Source: JAANXG01 sp963731035
Lineage (GTDB): Bacteria > Pseudomonadota > Gammaproteobacteria > Arenicellales > JAANXG01
DNA length: 64,000 nucleotides
NCBI GenBank assembly: GCA_963731035.1
Contig: CAVSUY010000027.1
Location: 186,001-250,000, forward strand
Direction of reading: 5' to 3'
Both the position numbers and the translations under genes were made by a program. Shown piece by piece: positions 10,101 through 17,593 of this stretch. Under the pieces are notes generated by a model. The model had not been told where the DNA came from, made no database searches, and worked only from the letters and a program-made list of their open reading frames with translations. Position 1 is the first letter of the stretch; every line of letters starts with the position of its first letter.

Positions 10101-10676
10101 TTCACGCCGGGCCTGATGCAAGTCGAAAACGGCCGACTGCTTTACTCGCGTCGACTCGATCTACTCCTCGGCGACAAGCTGCACATGGCGACCTGGGGTA
10201 CCGCGGATGTCGCCGCCGACAAGTCGGATCTCACCCTGGCCTTCATGCCGGACACCATGAAACGCGTGTTTCGCATCGCCGTGGCCGAGAATGATGCTTT
10301 GAGGGTGCCGATCAAGGGCACGTTGTCCAGTCCCGCGGTCGACTTCAAGGGCGCCGCGGCGGACCTGGCCCGTCTACGGGCCACGCAAGAAGCCTCGAAG
10401 AAGAATGCGTTGACCGGTGCGCTCATCAGCGCGGTAGCCGGCAAGGTGACCGGAACCGGCGGCCAGCCCATACCCCAGGCATCGGTGGAGCCGCTTCCCT
10501 GGGCGCAGCAGCTGCAGGCACAAGACGCCGCCGATGCCCAGCAGGAGCAATCCCAACAGCAGCCGGCGCAGACCGAACCGAAGAGCGACCAGTCGGCCCC
10601 GACCAAGAGCGAGAACACCCAGGAGCAGGTCATCAAGGGATTGATCGATATCTTCGGCAAGAAGAAGAAACAGTAG
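7134..10676 (+). CDS. Large AsmA/TamB-like envelope protein
   Basis: 1180-residue protein with a single N-terminal membrane anchor (residues ~25-45, LLGLLLIVVGAVAAAPALIS) after a basic stretch (RKRRR), and a long predicted periplasmic body. Repeating short amphipathic beta segments such as LSGKLEMSG, LTLNRLDVPL and LDLNGRVRSS recall the AsmA and TamB families, whose members form hydrophobic grooves bridging the inner and outer membranes for lipid transport or outer-membrane assembly. The C-terminus is a Gln/Ala-rich linker ending in KGLIDIFGKKKKQ. The start is ATG 7134; an upstream in-frame extension overlaps the divergent gcdH and has no family support. Specific function is not assignable from sequence alone. 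Confidence 0.75.
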   Translation: MTKPNQSTGAPNSAAGPARKRRRYPWVLLGLLLIVVGAVAAAPALISTPWVRNAALGWINGSIPGSISVQDLSLSWMGGQSVRSLAINDTQGRPVLKLAEFTTDLTLLGALRNRLSLGRTMVRGLDADLRFDADGTSNLTRAIGGQEAGETSGGGAVFPATGNMALIDSRISISAPGIQPVILDKLSGKLEMSGPDAPLKLSFGGQSRQGDLQGKITLDGHVTGLFTDGRLSADKAQVDLTAGVEDLPVDALDQLLQLRGMLSAALGKRMSLNIQAKGGADRQNISVDASAPNADLKLNGFAAKGRFELSDPATVRMQLTPQLVDAVGGLAAGDSSLHMAAPAELELTLNRLDVPLQRFTMSDIAVQTALKTGGPIRFTGVKGLGAVSLSGLRMSLESPRLADDVRIRLDGKPATDDKSGNLAIDAEVKHLFDDAGNLQMNKLVVHARSSLTGVPTALVDSLLQQNGMLTAAMGATFDVALNADTGDKGSIAGSVSVDSERLKTGPLTFAVNNQLSLTQPAEIHITATPELWRAATGGTSGYALTQPSQWVLNVKALQIPLPAAQGPVLQPGKTRLEAALRSPVATLEDAATHQATRVEDVSLSLSGDTLSSMDLQGTARVVQKGGALETIDASPLQVKLEAHSGLAPDGTTKAIDSNLSLDGAGLKAALSSTIDQGLSRLTLTKPATVETALTPAMLAAWQQGSGPGATLKQKAAITATVSHLAVPLAPFDYAGLKADGSAQAGTLAIESPGGVQTSIDDTHVDFSFDGDKQGKAKLDLNGRVRSSDNQSGDLSLSIDAGNLLDAKGAMSGDDLSLKLDGKLQQLPVALLDQLMNMDGLAAATLGPTASMQVSTQLDKMHGPVSLTLDAPNTQAKLEAKVGDKGLTLTEPLEAKFEPTPEFGKKVLAKIHPIFETTQRAEQPIRFEIPPEGVLIPVKDFDFKKVAIPKMTLDFGKVVLKNGWIIRGITELAQRFGKLGNVQRDEWVAWFTPGLMQVENGRLLYSRRLDLLLGDKLHMATWGTADVAADKSDLTLAFMPDTMKRVFRIAVAENDALRVPIKGTLSSPAVDFKGAAADLARLRATQEASKKNALTGALISAVAGKVTGTGGQPIPQASVEPLPWAQQLQAQDAADAQQEQSQQQPAQTEPKSDQSAPTKSENTQEQVIKGLIDIFGKKKKQ

Positions 10677-10707
10677 CGGCCTGCCGCCATATCGCGGTAC
10701 TTGCCTG

Positions 10708-10736
10708 GATCCGTCTCCCCCAGGGGGAGACGGATC
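10708..10736. terminator. Bidirectional hairpin terminator candidate
   Basis: Perfect 13-bp inverted repeat (10708-10720 with 10724-10736) and a 3-nt loop, lying in the 72-bp gap between two convergent genes. There is no long T-run on either side, so termination would be weak or Rho-assisted. Confidence 0.6.
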
Positions 10737-10748
10737 TTCACGACCGGT

Positions 10749-11513
10749 TCATTTGACGGCGGAAAACAGGAAGCGATTGACGCAGAAGAAGTACTCTCCT
10801 TCACGGGACTTGTGGCGCAGGTCCTCCAGCCAGGCTTCGGCCTGCACCCTGGAAGCCCTGCCCTGCTCGATCGCCTTGCGGGTGAACACGGTAACCATGT
10901 CGCTGGAATAGCCGTCGGGCAGCAGGCTGGTGTTGACGACGGGCACGGCCTCGACCCTTACCGCGCTGAAACCAAGGGATCGGAGCATGGGAGCCAGACG
11001 CACGGGCAGGTTCGGAGAGGCAACGGCGCCGTCCCAGGCCCGGATCATGGTCTCCGTAAGGTCGAAGTCGCTGCTGTTCATTACGCAGCTTCTCCAATCC
11101 GTTTCGACTAAGGCGATCCGACCTCCGGATTTCAGGACGCGGTACATCTCGGCGACGGCACCGCGCACGTCGTCGACATAGAGCAACACCTGCGTGCAGG
11201 CTACGGCATCGAACCGGCCGTCGCCTTCGGCGAGCTGATCTATGGATGCACGTCTGAAATCGACCCATGGCAGGTCCCGGCATCGGTCCTTTGCCAGGGT
11301 CAGCATGTCCGCGCTCTTGTCGATGCCGAGCACTCCCCCCCTCTCCCCGACGAGACGAGCGGCCTCCCCGCAAAGCAATCCGGGCCCGCAACCGGCATCG
11401 AGCATCCGGTCACCGGGCTGCAGATTCAACGCCTGAAGGGTCCTGTAACGCTGATGGCCGATTTCCGGCGAGCTATAAGCACGCTCCAGCTGCCGCGATT
11501 CCTTCAAAGACAA
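10749..11513 (-). CDS. Class I SAM-dependent methyltransferase
   Basis: 254-residue soluble enzyme. Motif I MLDAGCGPGLLCGEAARLV (residues ~37-55) binds S-adenosylmethionine, the acidic motif II is GVLGIDKSADML, and DAVACTQVLLYVDD with VLKSGGRIALVETDW are motifs post-II and III of the UbiE/Methyltransf_11 group. The substrate is unknown. The start used is a TTG at 11513; no ATG or GTG lies in frame closer to the fold, and a second TTG follows two codons later. It is the last gene of a minus-strand run behind the DddP-like protein and a 128-residue unknown, with short gaps, so all three are probably co-transcribed. Confidence 0.8.
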   Translation of the reverse strand: MSLKESRQLERAYSSPEIGHQRYRTLQALNLQPGDRMLDAGCGPGLLCGEAARLVGERGGVLGIDKSADMLTLAKDRCRDLPWVDFRRASIDQLAEGDGRFDAVACTQVLLYVDDVRGAVAEMYRVLKSGGRIALVETDWRSCVMNSSDFDLTETMIRAWDGAVASPNLPVRLAPMLRSLGFSAVRVEAVPVVNTSLLPDGYSSDMVTVFTRKAIEQGRASRVQAEAWLEDLRHKSREGEYFFCVNRFLFSAVK

Positions 11514-11548
11514 GCCGCATCCCCACTCGAACTGGTGTACATGATACT

Positions 11549-11935
11549 TCAGCCGGCCTGCAGGTCGTGCAGCCTGGCAAAGACGAAGCCGCGGACGAAA
11601 GGCTCGATATCGCGAGCTCGGTCCACGAACATCTCGATCAGGTCGTCCACCGGAAACCGGCCGGCCGGAACCAATATCGGCGAAGCCTTGTAACGGGCCG
11701 GTTCCTGTTCGCCGTCGTCCACCAGATTCCGCGTGAAACCGCCGGATGCACTCCAGGTTAACGCCTGCTCCGGTCCCTCTCCCTCTGCGTCTATACCTCC
11801 CTTACACGCGAGCTGAAACTTTCGAATATCCCCGGACGGCTCACGCCACACGAACAGGTCCATGGCAGGATCGCTGAACCATTGTTTCCGCGACCCGCTG
11901 GAATCCTGCTTGGCAGCGCCGATCTCCCGGAGCAT
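11549..11935 (-). CDS. Conserved hypothetical protein, DddP-like neighbour
   Basis: 128-residue soluble protein with no recognised domain. It contains KQWFSDPAMDLFVWRE near the N-terminus, a central region with RKFQLACKG, and a C-terminal half reading SPILVPAGRFPVDDLIEMF then DIEPFVRGFVFARL. The start is ATG 11935, five bases after the stop of the upstream M24-family gene, so the two are very probably translated from one message. A longer reading runs into that gene and is rejected. The name and function are unknown. The acidic and aromatic pattern suggests a small folded cytosolic protein, not a membrane or secreted one. Confidence 0.65.
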   Translation of the reverse strand: MLREIGAAKQDSSGSRKQWFSDPAMDLFVWREPSGDIRKFQLACKGGIDAEGEGPEQALTWSASGGFTRNLVDDGEQEPARYKASPILVPAGRFPVDDLIEMFVDRARDIEPFVRGFVFARLHDLQAG

Positions 11936-11940
11936 GGCTT

Positions 11941-13182
11941 TTAGAGCCAGTCCTCTTCCAGCGGATACGAGGATAGCTGCTCGCAGCCGTCCGACGTGAT
12001 CAACACCTGCTCTTCGAGCTTGACGCACTCGCTGCCGCCTTCGATCCCTATCAGCGCTTCCACGCACAACGTCATGCCTTCCTCGATCACGCCGTGGTAC
12101 CCGTATTCGGGGTAGTCCTGGGGATAGTAAATTGCCGGATGCTCATCGCACAGCCCAACGCCGTGCATGGCCACACCGTAGCGTCCGGGAACGTATTCCC
12201 CTGCCAACGGATGCAGCGAATCGGACACTTCCTTGAAAGTGGCCCCCGGCTTGAGCACCTCCATGTTGCGCTTGATTTGTTCGTACGCGGCCGCGTACAG
12301 CCGCCGCTGCTCGGCGTCGGGCCCGGCACCGCAGACCCATGCGCGCGAGATGTCACAGCAATACCCGTAAGGACCCACCATGTCGGTATCAAAGCTCACC
12401 ATGTCCCCCTTTTCGATGGGGCGCATGGAGCATTCCTGGAACCAAGGATTGGTCCGCGGGCCGGACGTCAGCAAGCGGGTCTCTATCCATTCGCCACCAC
12501 CGGCGATATTGCCCTTGTGGAGCTCGGCCCACAACGCGTTCTCGGTGATTCCGGGCTGCAGATGTGCGCGCATCTCATCAACGGCGTGCTCACAGACCCT
12601 TATGGATTCCCGCATCAGTGCGATTTCACCCGACGACTTGATCCGACGCGCGCTTTCCATCACTTCGAATCCGTCGGCGATCTCATAGCCCAGGCGCTCC
12701 AGCTCCTGCACGCCGGCCGGCGCGATACGGTCTACGGCGATGCGCCGGTGGCCCGCGGAGGTTTCCCGGATCACGCTGTCCATCTGCTGCGCCCAGGCCC
12801 GGGCGCGCGTGCCCCGCTCCGGACCGGCAAGAAAATAGAGAAAGGATACGGGCACGCGTGTCTGGTCAATAGTAGGTACGCCGTCACACAAGTACGACTT
12901 GCCGCCGTAGTCGAACAGAACCACCGGCCCCTCCGTCGGCACGTAAACATACCTGGCTTCGTTGTGCAGGCACCAGATCTGCATATTGGTCGTGTCGGTG
13001 GCATAGCGCGTATTCAACTGGTCGTACAGAATGATACCCGCGAGGTCTCTTTCCAGAAGCGCTTGGCGGACCCTGCCGAGACGATACAACCGCACGGCGT
13101 CCAGGTCGCACGGCGGGGTGGTGAAATCCATGGCGCCATGCTGGCGGGCGGTTCTTACACGGGCTGTAGAAAGACGATTCAT
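11941..13182 (-). CDS. dddP: DddP-like DMSP lyase candidate (M24 fold)
   Basis: 413-residue protein with the creatinase N-domain and pita-bread C-domain of family M24. Characterised DddP enzymes are not peptidases: they use a metal pair to cleave dimethylsulfoniopropionate to dimethyl sulfide and acrylate. Predicted metal ligands are D265, D267 (SFDTD), D277 (CCDIS), H340, E375 (LCVEA) and E390 (KLEEQ). D346 sits in HGVGLCDE, where DddP has its catalytic base and Xaa-Pro peptidases do not. Spacings of 2, 10, 6, 35 and 15 residues agree with those I recall for DddP. GEWIETRLLTSGPRTNPWF and ATDTTNMQIW also resemble DddP. Start ATG 13182 has AAGGAG some 12 nt upstream; ATG 13131 is an alternative. 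Activity is inferred. Confidence 0.72.
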   Translation of the reverse strand: MNRLSTARVRTARQHGAMDFTTPPCDLDAVRLYRLGRVRQALLERDLAGIILYDQLNTRYATDTTNMQIWCLHNEARYVYVPTEGPVVLFDYGGKSYLCDGVPTIDQTRVPVSFLYFLAGPERGTRARAWAQQMDSVIRETSAGHRRIAVDRIAPAGVQELERLGYEIADGFEVMESARRIKSSGEIALMRESIRVCEHAVDEMRAHLQPGITENALWAELHKGNIAGGGEWIETRLLTSGPRTNPWFQECSMRPIEKGDMVSFDTDMVGPYGYCCDISRAWVCGAGPDAEQRRLYAAAYEQIKRNMEVLKPGATFKEVSDSLHPLAGEYVPGRYGVAMHGVGLCDEHPAIYYPQDYPEYGYHGVIEEGMTLCVEALIGIEGGSECVKLEEQVLITSDGCEQLSSYPLEEDWL

Positions 13183-13361
13183 GGCGCCGGATCTCTCCTT
13201 ATTCGAGGGGATGACGGTAGCACAAAAGGGTTTTCACGAACATCCGACAAGGGTTCGCTGAGGCTCACCATGGAATGGTCTTATCCCAATAGCGGTTGCC
13301 GCGGGAGCGATTGTTGGATTAAATGCCTGGGTCAACCAATGAAGTCCGGAGGACCAATTCC

Positions 13362-13895
13362 ATGAAGCAAGAGATCGTCCTGTCGATGATCGCCGATGAC
13401 CATCCGGGAATCGTCCAGACGCTGGCCGAGACCATTACGGAACATGGCGGCAACTGGCTCGACAGCAGCATGTCCCACTTGGGCGGGAAGTTCGCCGGTA
13501 TCGTTCTGCTGGAGGTATCCGACACCCAGGAGCAGGAGTTGGAGAATGCGCTCCGTTCGCTGGACAAGCCCGACCTCCATGTCAGCTTCGAGCGCACCGT
13601 CCCTGCCAAGCCCCGTCCCTTTCATTACGTGATGGTCAATATCGTCGCCAACGATCGACCGGGAATCGTCGAGGAGATTGCCGACCTCCTGGCCCGCCAT
13701 GACATCAACATCGAATCCCTGAGCACCTCGGTCGCGGACACTCCCATGTCCAGCGGGCACCTGTTCAAGGCCCGGTTTCAGGCCGACCTGCCCGGGGAGA
13801 TGGGCTACGAGGACCTGCAGCGTGTTCTCGAGTCCGCTTCGGACGATCTCATGGTAGAGCTGGAAGGACACCCCTGGTGGGAGCACTCGATCTAG
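13362..13895 (+). CDS. gcvR: GcvR-like double ACT-domain regulator
   Basis: 177 residues forming two ACT domains: residues ~4-75 (IADDHPGIVQTLAETITEHG) and ~90-170 (ANDRPGIVEEIADLLARHDI). ACT pairs bind amino acids. In GcvR this binding controls GcvA and hence the glycine cleavage genes; here gcvT and gcvP lie 38 kb away in the same window. The start ATG 13362 has an excellent GGAGG at 13348-13352 with 9 nt spacing, so the longer reading frame upstream is rejected. The gene stands alone between two minus-strand blocks. GcvA is not present in the window, so the regulatory role is family-based inference. Confidence 0.75.
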   Translation: MKQEIVLSMIADDHPGIVQTLAETITEHGGNWLDSSMSHLGGKFAGIVLLEVSDTQEQELENALRSLDKPDLHVSFERTVPAKPRPFHYVMVNIVANDRPGIVEEIADLLARHDINIESLSTSVADTPMSSGHLFKARFQADLPGEMGYEDLQRVLESASDDLMVELEGHPWWEHSI

Positions 13896-13922
13896 TGTTC
13901 CCCTAGGCGCCGCCGTGGTTCC

Positions 13923-13956
13923 CGGGACCGCAGCGCCGTCGGGCTACTCGGTCCCG
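13923..13956. terminator. Weak hairpin between convergent genes
   Basis: An 8-bp GC-rich inverted repeat (13923-13930 with 13949-13956) with an 18-nt loop lies in the 98-bp gap between the convergent gcvR-like and SagB-type genes. There is no T-run, so a terminator role is only a guess from position. Confidence 0.3.
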
Positions 13957-13993
13957 AGCGGGCGCGCCCGTCGACGACTCTTTTCGGGCCGGC

Positions 13994-14608
13994 CTATTTG
14001 AGCGACCGCCCCAGCGGCATCATGACCAACGGTTCCCCGTCGATTTCCAGACAACGGCGGACCGTGTCATCGTGGAAACCGCCGACGAGGACCGTACCAA
14101 GCTCCATCTCCACGGCGCGCAGGGCTATATTCTGCGCCGCCGCTCCGGCTTCCATATGGATATAACGCCGGCCGCGCTTGCCGTCGGGCGATTGATCCGA
14201 GAACTCCGACTCCGCACTCTCGACGTTTCCAGCGATCACAATCAGTGCCGCGCAATCCCTGATCCAGTGCTGATCTTCCAGCGCGGCATCGTATAGTTCA
14301 TCACACAGGTCTCCGTAACCCAGCGCATCAAGGGCGTGGGAACGGGGTTCGTAGACATACAACCCAGATTTCAAGCCGGAGACATCTGCGGCCACCAGGT
14401 ACAGACGCAGGGGATTCAATCCGCGGGGTGACGGCACCGTGCGTTTCCCGGAGCTGTGGCTGATACCCTGGCCGGCCCACATCAGGCGGCCGACTTCCAA
14501 CAGAGACAAAGGCCCAGGCGCGTACTCGCGCACCGAACGGCGCGCCATCAACAAACCCGCCACTCCGTTCAGCTGCCGGGGCGCCGGCAATTGCACGTGG
14601 GAGTTCAA
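13994..14608 (-). CDS. SagB/ThcOx-type nitroreductase-fold oxidoreductase
   Basis: 204-residue FMN-dependent enzyme of the nitroreductase fold. RRSVREYAPGPLSLLEVGRL at the N-terminus and YIHMEAGAAAQNIALRAVEM in the C-terminal half are characteristic of the SagB-type dehydrogenase branch. Members of that branch oxidise azolines to azoles in thiazole/oxazole-modified peptides, but many stand-alone relatives act on unknown substrates. The start is a TTG at 14608 overlapping the stop of the upstream GFA gene (TTGA), which implies translational coupling. No YcaO cyclodehydratase or precursor peptide is visible, so a peptide-modifying role is unproven. A PqqD/HPr-kinase-like trio begins divergently 0.6 kb away. 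Confidence 0.8.
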   Translation of the reverse strand: MNSHVQLPAPRQLNGVAGLLMARRSVREYAPGPLSLLEVGRLMWAGQGISHSSGKRTVPSPRGLNPLRLYLVAADVSGLKSGLYVYEPRSHALDALGYGDLCDELYDAALEDQHWIRDCAALIVIAGNVESAESEFSDQSPDGKRGRRYIHMEAGAAAQNIALRAVEMELGTVLVGGFHDDTVRRCLEIDGEPLVMMPLGRSLK

Positions 14609-15036
14609 GAGTCCGGCCTCCAGGGATTGGTTTCGCTCGTAAAACCGGGATAGCGCGGCAGCGTATCCAGGATCTCGAACCAGGGAATGCGCTCAGCGCA
14701 ATGCACATGAAACTGCGGCCTGAAGAGATTCGGATCGTCCACCGTGCCCAGGAACAGATGTATCTCTCCTGGAAACTGGTCCGCTTCGTACGCAAGCGGC
14801 GTACCACACCTGGCACAAAAACTTCGTCGAACCCCCGGCGAGGACTCGAAAAACGACAGCTGTCCCTGCGCGACGGCGAAAGACGAAGCCGATACACCAA
14901 CGAATGTGGCCACCGCCGAACCGGTGTTCCTTCTGCAGTTTTCACAATGACAGTGGCCGACCCAGATCGGCGGCTGACTCACGGCGTATCGCACATCACC
15001 GCACAGACAACGTCCCGTGAAGACCGCCTCTGTCAT
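14605..15036 (-). CDS. GFA-fold zinc protein
   Basis: 143-residue protein of the glutathione-dependent formaldehyde-activating (Gfa/CENP-V) family. Zinc ligands appear as CLCGDVRY near the N-terminus, CHCENCRR (about residue 30) and FCARCGTPL (about residue 76). Members are small beta-fold proteins reported to bind glutathione adducts; most have no known substrate. I use ATG 15036, which places the first cysteine pair near the N-terminus as in relatives; ATG 15105 would add 23 residues of uncertain value. It overlaps the SagB-type gene by four bases, so the two proteins are probably made together. Confidence 0.8.
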   Translation of the reverse strand: MTEAVFTGRCLCGDVRYAVSQPPIWVGHCHCENCRRNTGSAVATFVGVSASSFAVAQGQLSFFESSPGVRRSFCARCGTPLAYEADQFPGEIHLFLGTVDDPNLFRPQFHVHCAERIPWFEILDTLPRYPGFTSETNPWRPDS

Positions 15037-15216
15037 CGCCGCCGAGCCGCCAGACGCAAGATACGGCATATTTCCGGTCCACGGCATCTTACCGGCCGGC
15101 CGCATCTGTGTTTCAATGGGATCGTTTCCGCGCGGGAATTCATCGGGGCTCCAACTTCACCTGACCGCGTGTTCATGTGATCCCCGGCCAGGGTCGCCAA
15201 CCACTATACAAGATTC

Positions 15217-16329
15217 ATGCAACCAGAGACAACTGGCATGCTTCCGGATTCCTCGCCTGAGCAACTGCTGCGCAGCGCCGCATGTGTCGAGTTGGACGAT
15301 GCTGCGCGAGAATCACTGGTACGCGCGTGCGCCGCTCAAGACGATTGGGAAAAGACCATTCGCGAGGCCGAGCTCCACGGTATGGCACCGTATACGCATA
15401 TGCGGATCAAGGAGGCGGGCCTTGATATTCCGACGGAAATCGAAAGGAAACTCAAAGCCCTGACGTTCCGGCATAGCGACGCGTCGCGAATTCGCACGCG
15501 TGCGCTGCTGGAGATCCTGGCGAACCTTGGCGCGAGCGATATAGAGGTGCTTGTTCTCAAGGGAGCCGCCCTTGCCCACCTGATATACGACCCGCCCGGC
15601 TTGCGACCCATGAGCGATGTCGATCTGCTCGTTGCCCCGGCACATCTTGAACGGGCCTCCCGGATTCTGGCCGACCTCGGCTACAGTGGCGTCGGCGATC
15701 ACAGCCTGCTGCCCGATCACCACCACTTGCCGACAATCTCGCGATCTCTCCGCGGCCTGTGCGTGAGCATCGAAATCCACCACAACGCTCTGACACGAGA
15801 CAACATCGGATCGATCCACCTTGGCGCCCTGTCGGAGCCGCCGCAGGAGTTCGAGGTCGACGGCGCGCCCGTTCGTTGCCTGGGCCATATCGATATGCTC
15901 CGACACCTGTGCCGCCACACGCTCGAGCCACGCGAGACAACCAAGATCGGATCGGCCCTGGATATCATGCTTTACGCCCATCGCTACGCCGAAGCTATCG
16001 ATTGGGCGCGGCTGAGGCGGGAATACCCCGAAGTGATCACCATGATCCAGCTCCTGGGCTACCTGGTGCCGTGGCCGTCACGACTGAGTCGCTATCTCCC
16101 CGCTCCCCCACCCGGCCCTCCGTCCGGCGTCGGCTTCGGTATGGTTCCCCTTTCCCGCCTGCGCCATGGACAGCACCGCGTGGCCAGGCTTCTGGATCCG
16201 TCGGACTGGTGGCTGCGGGCCTTCTACAATGTGCCGCCAGGGCGGTCCCTGATATACACCAAGACGATCCGGCACCCCGTTCGGGTGCTGTTCTGGCTGT
16301 GGCGGCGGCTCGGAAAAGCAGTCCAGTGA
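15217..16329 (+). CDS. Nucleotidyltransferase-family protein of HPr-rel-A type locus
   Basis: 370 residues with the uncharacterised nucleotidyltransferase fold (NTP_transf_5). The signature is LVLKGAALAHLIY followed by LRPMSDVDLLV (about residues 110-135), where the paired aspartates would bind metal. A further acidic partner may be in CVSIEIHHN. The C-terminal third is helical and less conserved. It is the first gene of a compact trio with a PqqD-like protein (62 bp downstream) and an HPr-kinase-like ATPase, an arrangement known from so-called HPr-rel-A loci. The substrate is unknown. Start ATG 15217 has a weak ribosome-binding site; ATG 15238 is an alternative. Confidence 0.75.
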   Translation: MQPETTGMLPDSSPEQLLRSAACVELDDAARESLVRACAAQDDWEKTIREAELHGMAPYTHMRIKEAGLDIPTEIERKLKALTFRHSDASRIRTRALLEILANLGASDIEVLVLKGAALAHLIYDPPGLRPMSDVDLLVAPAHLERASRILADLGYSGVGDHSLLPDHHHLPTISRSLRGLCVSIEIHHNALTRDNIGSIHLGALSEPPQEFEVDGAPVRCLGHIDMLRHLCRHTLEPRETTKIGSALDIMLYAHRYAEAIDWARLRREYPEVITMIQLLGYLVPWPSRLSRYLPAPPPGPPSGVGFGMVPLSRLRHGQHRVARLLDPSDWWLRAFYNVPPGRSLIYTKTIRHPVRVLFWLWRRLGKAVQ

Positions 16330-16390
16330 TCTTCTGTTTGGACGGAACCTCAGGTATATTTCCGATACGTTCAAATTTCGACGGTAGCCT

Positions 16391-16669
16391 ATGAATTCCG
16401 GAGCCATACCCCACCCGAACACCGAGTTCAGCCTGGAGGAAATTGATGACGAACTTTTGTTGTATCACCCGGCGAAAACGAAAGCCGTCTACCTGAATGA
16501 AACCGCGGCACTCGTGTGGCAGCTTTGCGACAGCAAGCGGTCCGTCTCCGAAATCATTTCCCTGCTCGAGGAAAATTACCCGGAATCGGACAGCATCAGC
16601 AACGACGTAGAGGCGACTCTCAAGCAACTCGCAGACAACGGCGCCGTCGAGATTCAGAACGACCAATGA
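16391..16669 (+). CDS. PqqD-like peptide-chaperone domain protein
   Basis: 92-residue winged-helix PqqD-family protein, matching the RiPP-recognition-element fold. Family features include FSLEEIDDELLLYHPAKTK and then YLNETAALVWQLCDSKRSV, with a C-terminal helix DVEATLKQLADNGAVE. PqqD proteins hold precursor peptides for modifying enzymes. In this locus type the partner peptide has not been identified, and I see no short precursor gene beside it. Its TGA overlaps the ATG of the next gene (ATGA), so the PqqD-like protein and the kinase-like protein are translationally coupled. Confidence 0.82.
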   Translation: MNSGAIPHPNTEFSLEEIDDELLLYHPAKTKAVYLNETAALVWQLCDSKRSVSEIISLLEENYPESDSISNDVEATLKQLADNGAVEIQNDQ

Positions 16670-17511
16670 GAACTCATTACGTCTCGTTCGCCGACAATTC
16701 GGTTGCCATCAACTACGAAGAGGACGCCCACCAGCGCCTTCTCGAGTACTTGTTCGGCGACCTCGACAACCACGAGACCACTGAACCGCTGAGCCGCCTT
16801 CACCTCTCGCAGGCGGACGAGCCGAACAACATACGCCTCGACCAGGATGGCAGCAGGCTCTATTCCGGCGACTGCCGCACAACCTTGGCCAGGACCCTGG
16901 TGGAGAAGACTCTGTATGCGCTGGTCGACAAGGACAACAGCGGCCTGGCCTTCCATGCAGCCGCAGTGTGCGCGGGGAACACCGGGGTCCTGATTCCCGG
17001 AAAGAGCGGTGCTGGAAAGAGCACGCTCGCGGTCTGGCTGGTGACCCGGGGTTTCAACTATCTCACCGATGAGCTGGTGCACGTGCCGTTGGACACGAAG
17101 ACCATCGAAGCCTTTACCAGGCCCTTCAACCTGAAAAAGAACGGCTGCGAGATCCTGGAGAACGAATTCGATATCAGGGACACGGAACAGAGGATCTTGA
17201 AGAACAAACGCCTTTCCATCGTGCCCCACCGCTTGATCAACCCGACTTACAAACGACTCAGGCCGGATGTCAGCGTTATCCTGTTTCCCCACCAGGTCGA
17301 GGATGAAGAGCATCGGCTCGAGCCCCTGTCCAAGGCCCAGGCGGGGCTCAGGATGGTGGAATGCCTCGTCAATGGGCGCAATATAGCGAACCACGGCTTC
17401 GATCAGGTCAGCCGCATAGTGCGGGACGTTCCCGCGTATGTGCTGCACTACACCGGGTTCAAGACGCTGCCCGGGCTGCTGGGCGGCATACTCCCCCAGG
17501 TGCGGACGTAG
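16666..17511 (+). CDS. HPr-kinase-related ATPase (HprK-rel-A type)
   Basis: 281-residue P-loop protein. The Walker A PGKSGAGKST lies at residues 111-120, directly after FHAAAVCAGNTGVLI, the arrangement seen in the C-terminal domain of HPr kinase/phosphorylase. A region reading GFNYLTDELVHVPLD follows, corresponding to the acidic catalytic segment. It lacks the N-terminal HprK domain and the DRK(A/G)E signature is not evident, so it is not a sugar-regulation HprK. Relatives sit in PqqD-associated loci, and some lasso-peptide kinases belong to this fold. The target is unknown. ATG 16666 overlaps the upstream gene; polB follows after 82 bp. Confidence 0.8.
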   Translation: MRTHYVSFADNSVAINYEEDAHQRLLEYLFGDLDNHETTEPLSRLHLSQADEPNNIRLDQDGSRLYSGDCRTTLARTLVEKTLYALVDKDNSGLAFHAAAVCAGNTGVLIPGKSGAGKSTLAVWLVTRGFNYLTDELVHVPLDTKTIEAFTRPFNLKKNGCEILENEFDIRDTEQRILKNKRLSIVPHRLINPTYKRLRPDVSVILFPHQVEDEEHRLEPLSKAQAGLRMVECLVNGRNIANHGFDQVSRIVRDVPAYVLHYTGFKTLPGLLGGILPQVRT

Positions 17512-17593
17512 ACCTCTTTGCCGTGCGCCGCCCGCTGCGACGGGTGCACACTCCAGCCGGCAGACCCTGCCCGGCGCGATACGCGGAGGTTCC

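Noticed and set aside
8838..10121. A 427-codon minus-strand frame
   Set aside because: Antisense to the AsmA-like gene, with no domain and skewed composition.
11941..13182. Xaa-Pro aminopeptidase or creatinase
   Set aside because: The fold is shared, but HGVGLCDE, GEWIETRLLTSGPRTNPWF and the residue spacing fit DddP better. Kept only as the alternative.
16666..17511. HPr kinase/phosphorylase of carbohydrate regulation
   Set aside because: The N-terminal HprK domain is missing, there is no HPr or PTS gene nearby, and it is coupled to a PqqD-like gene.
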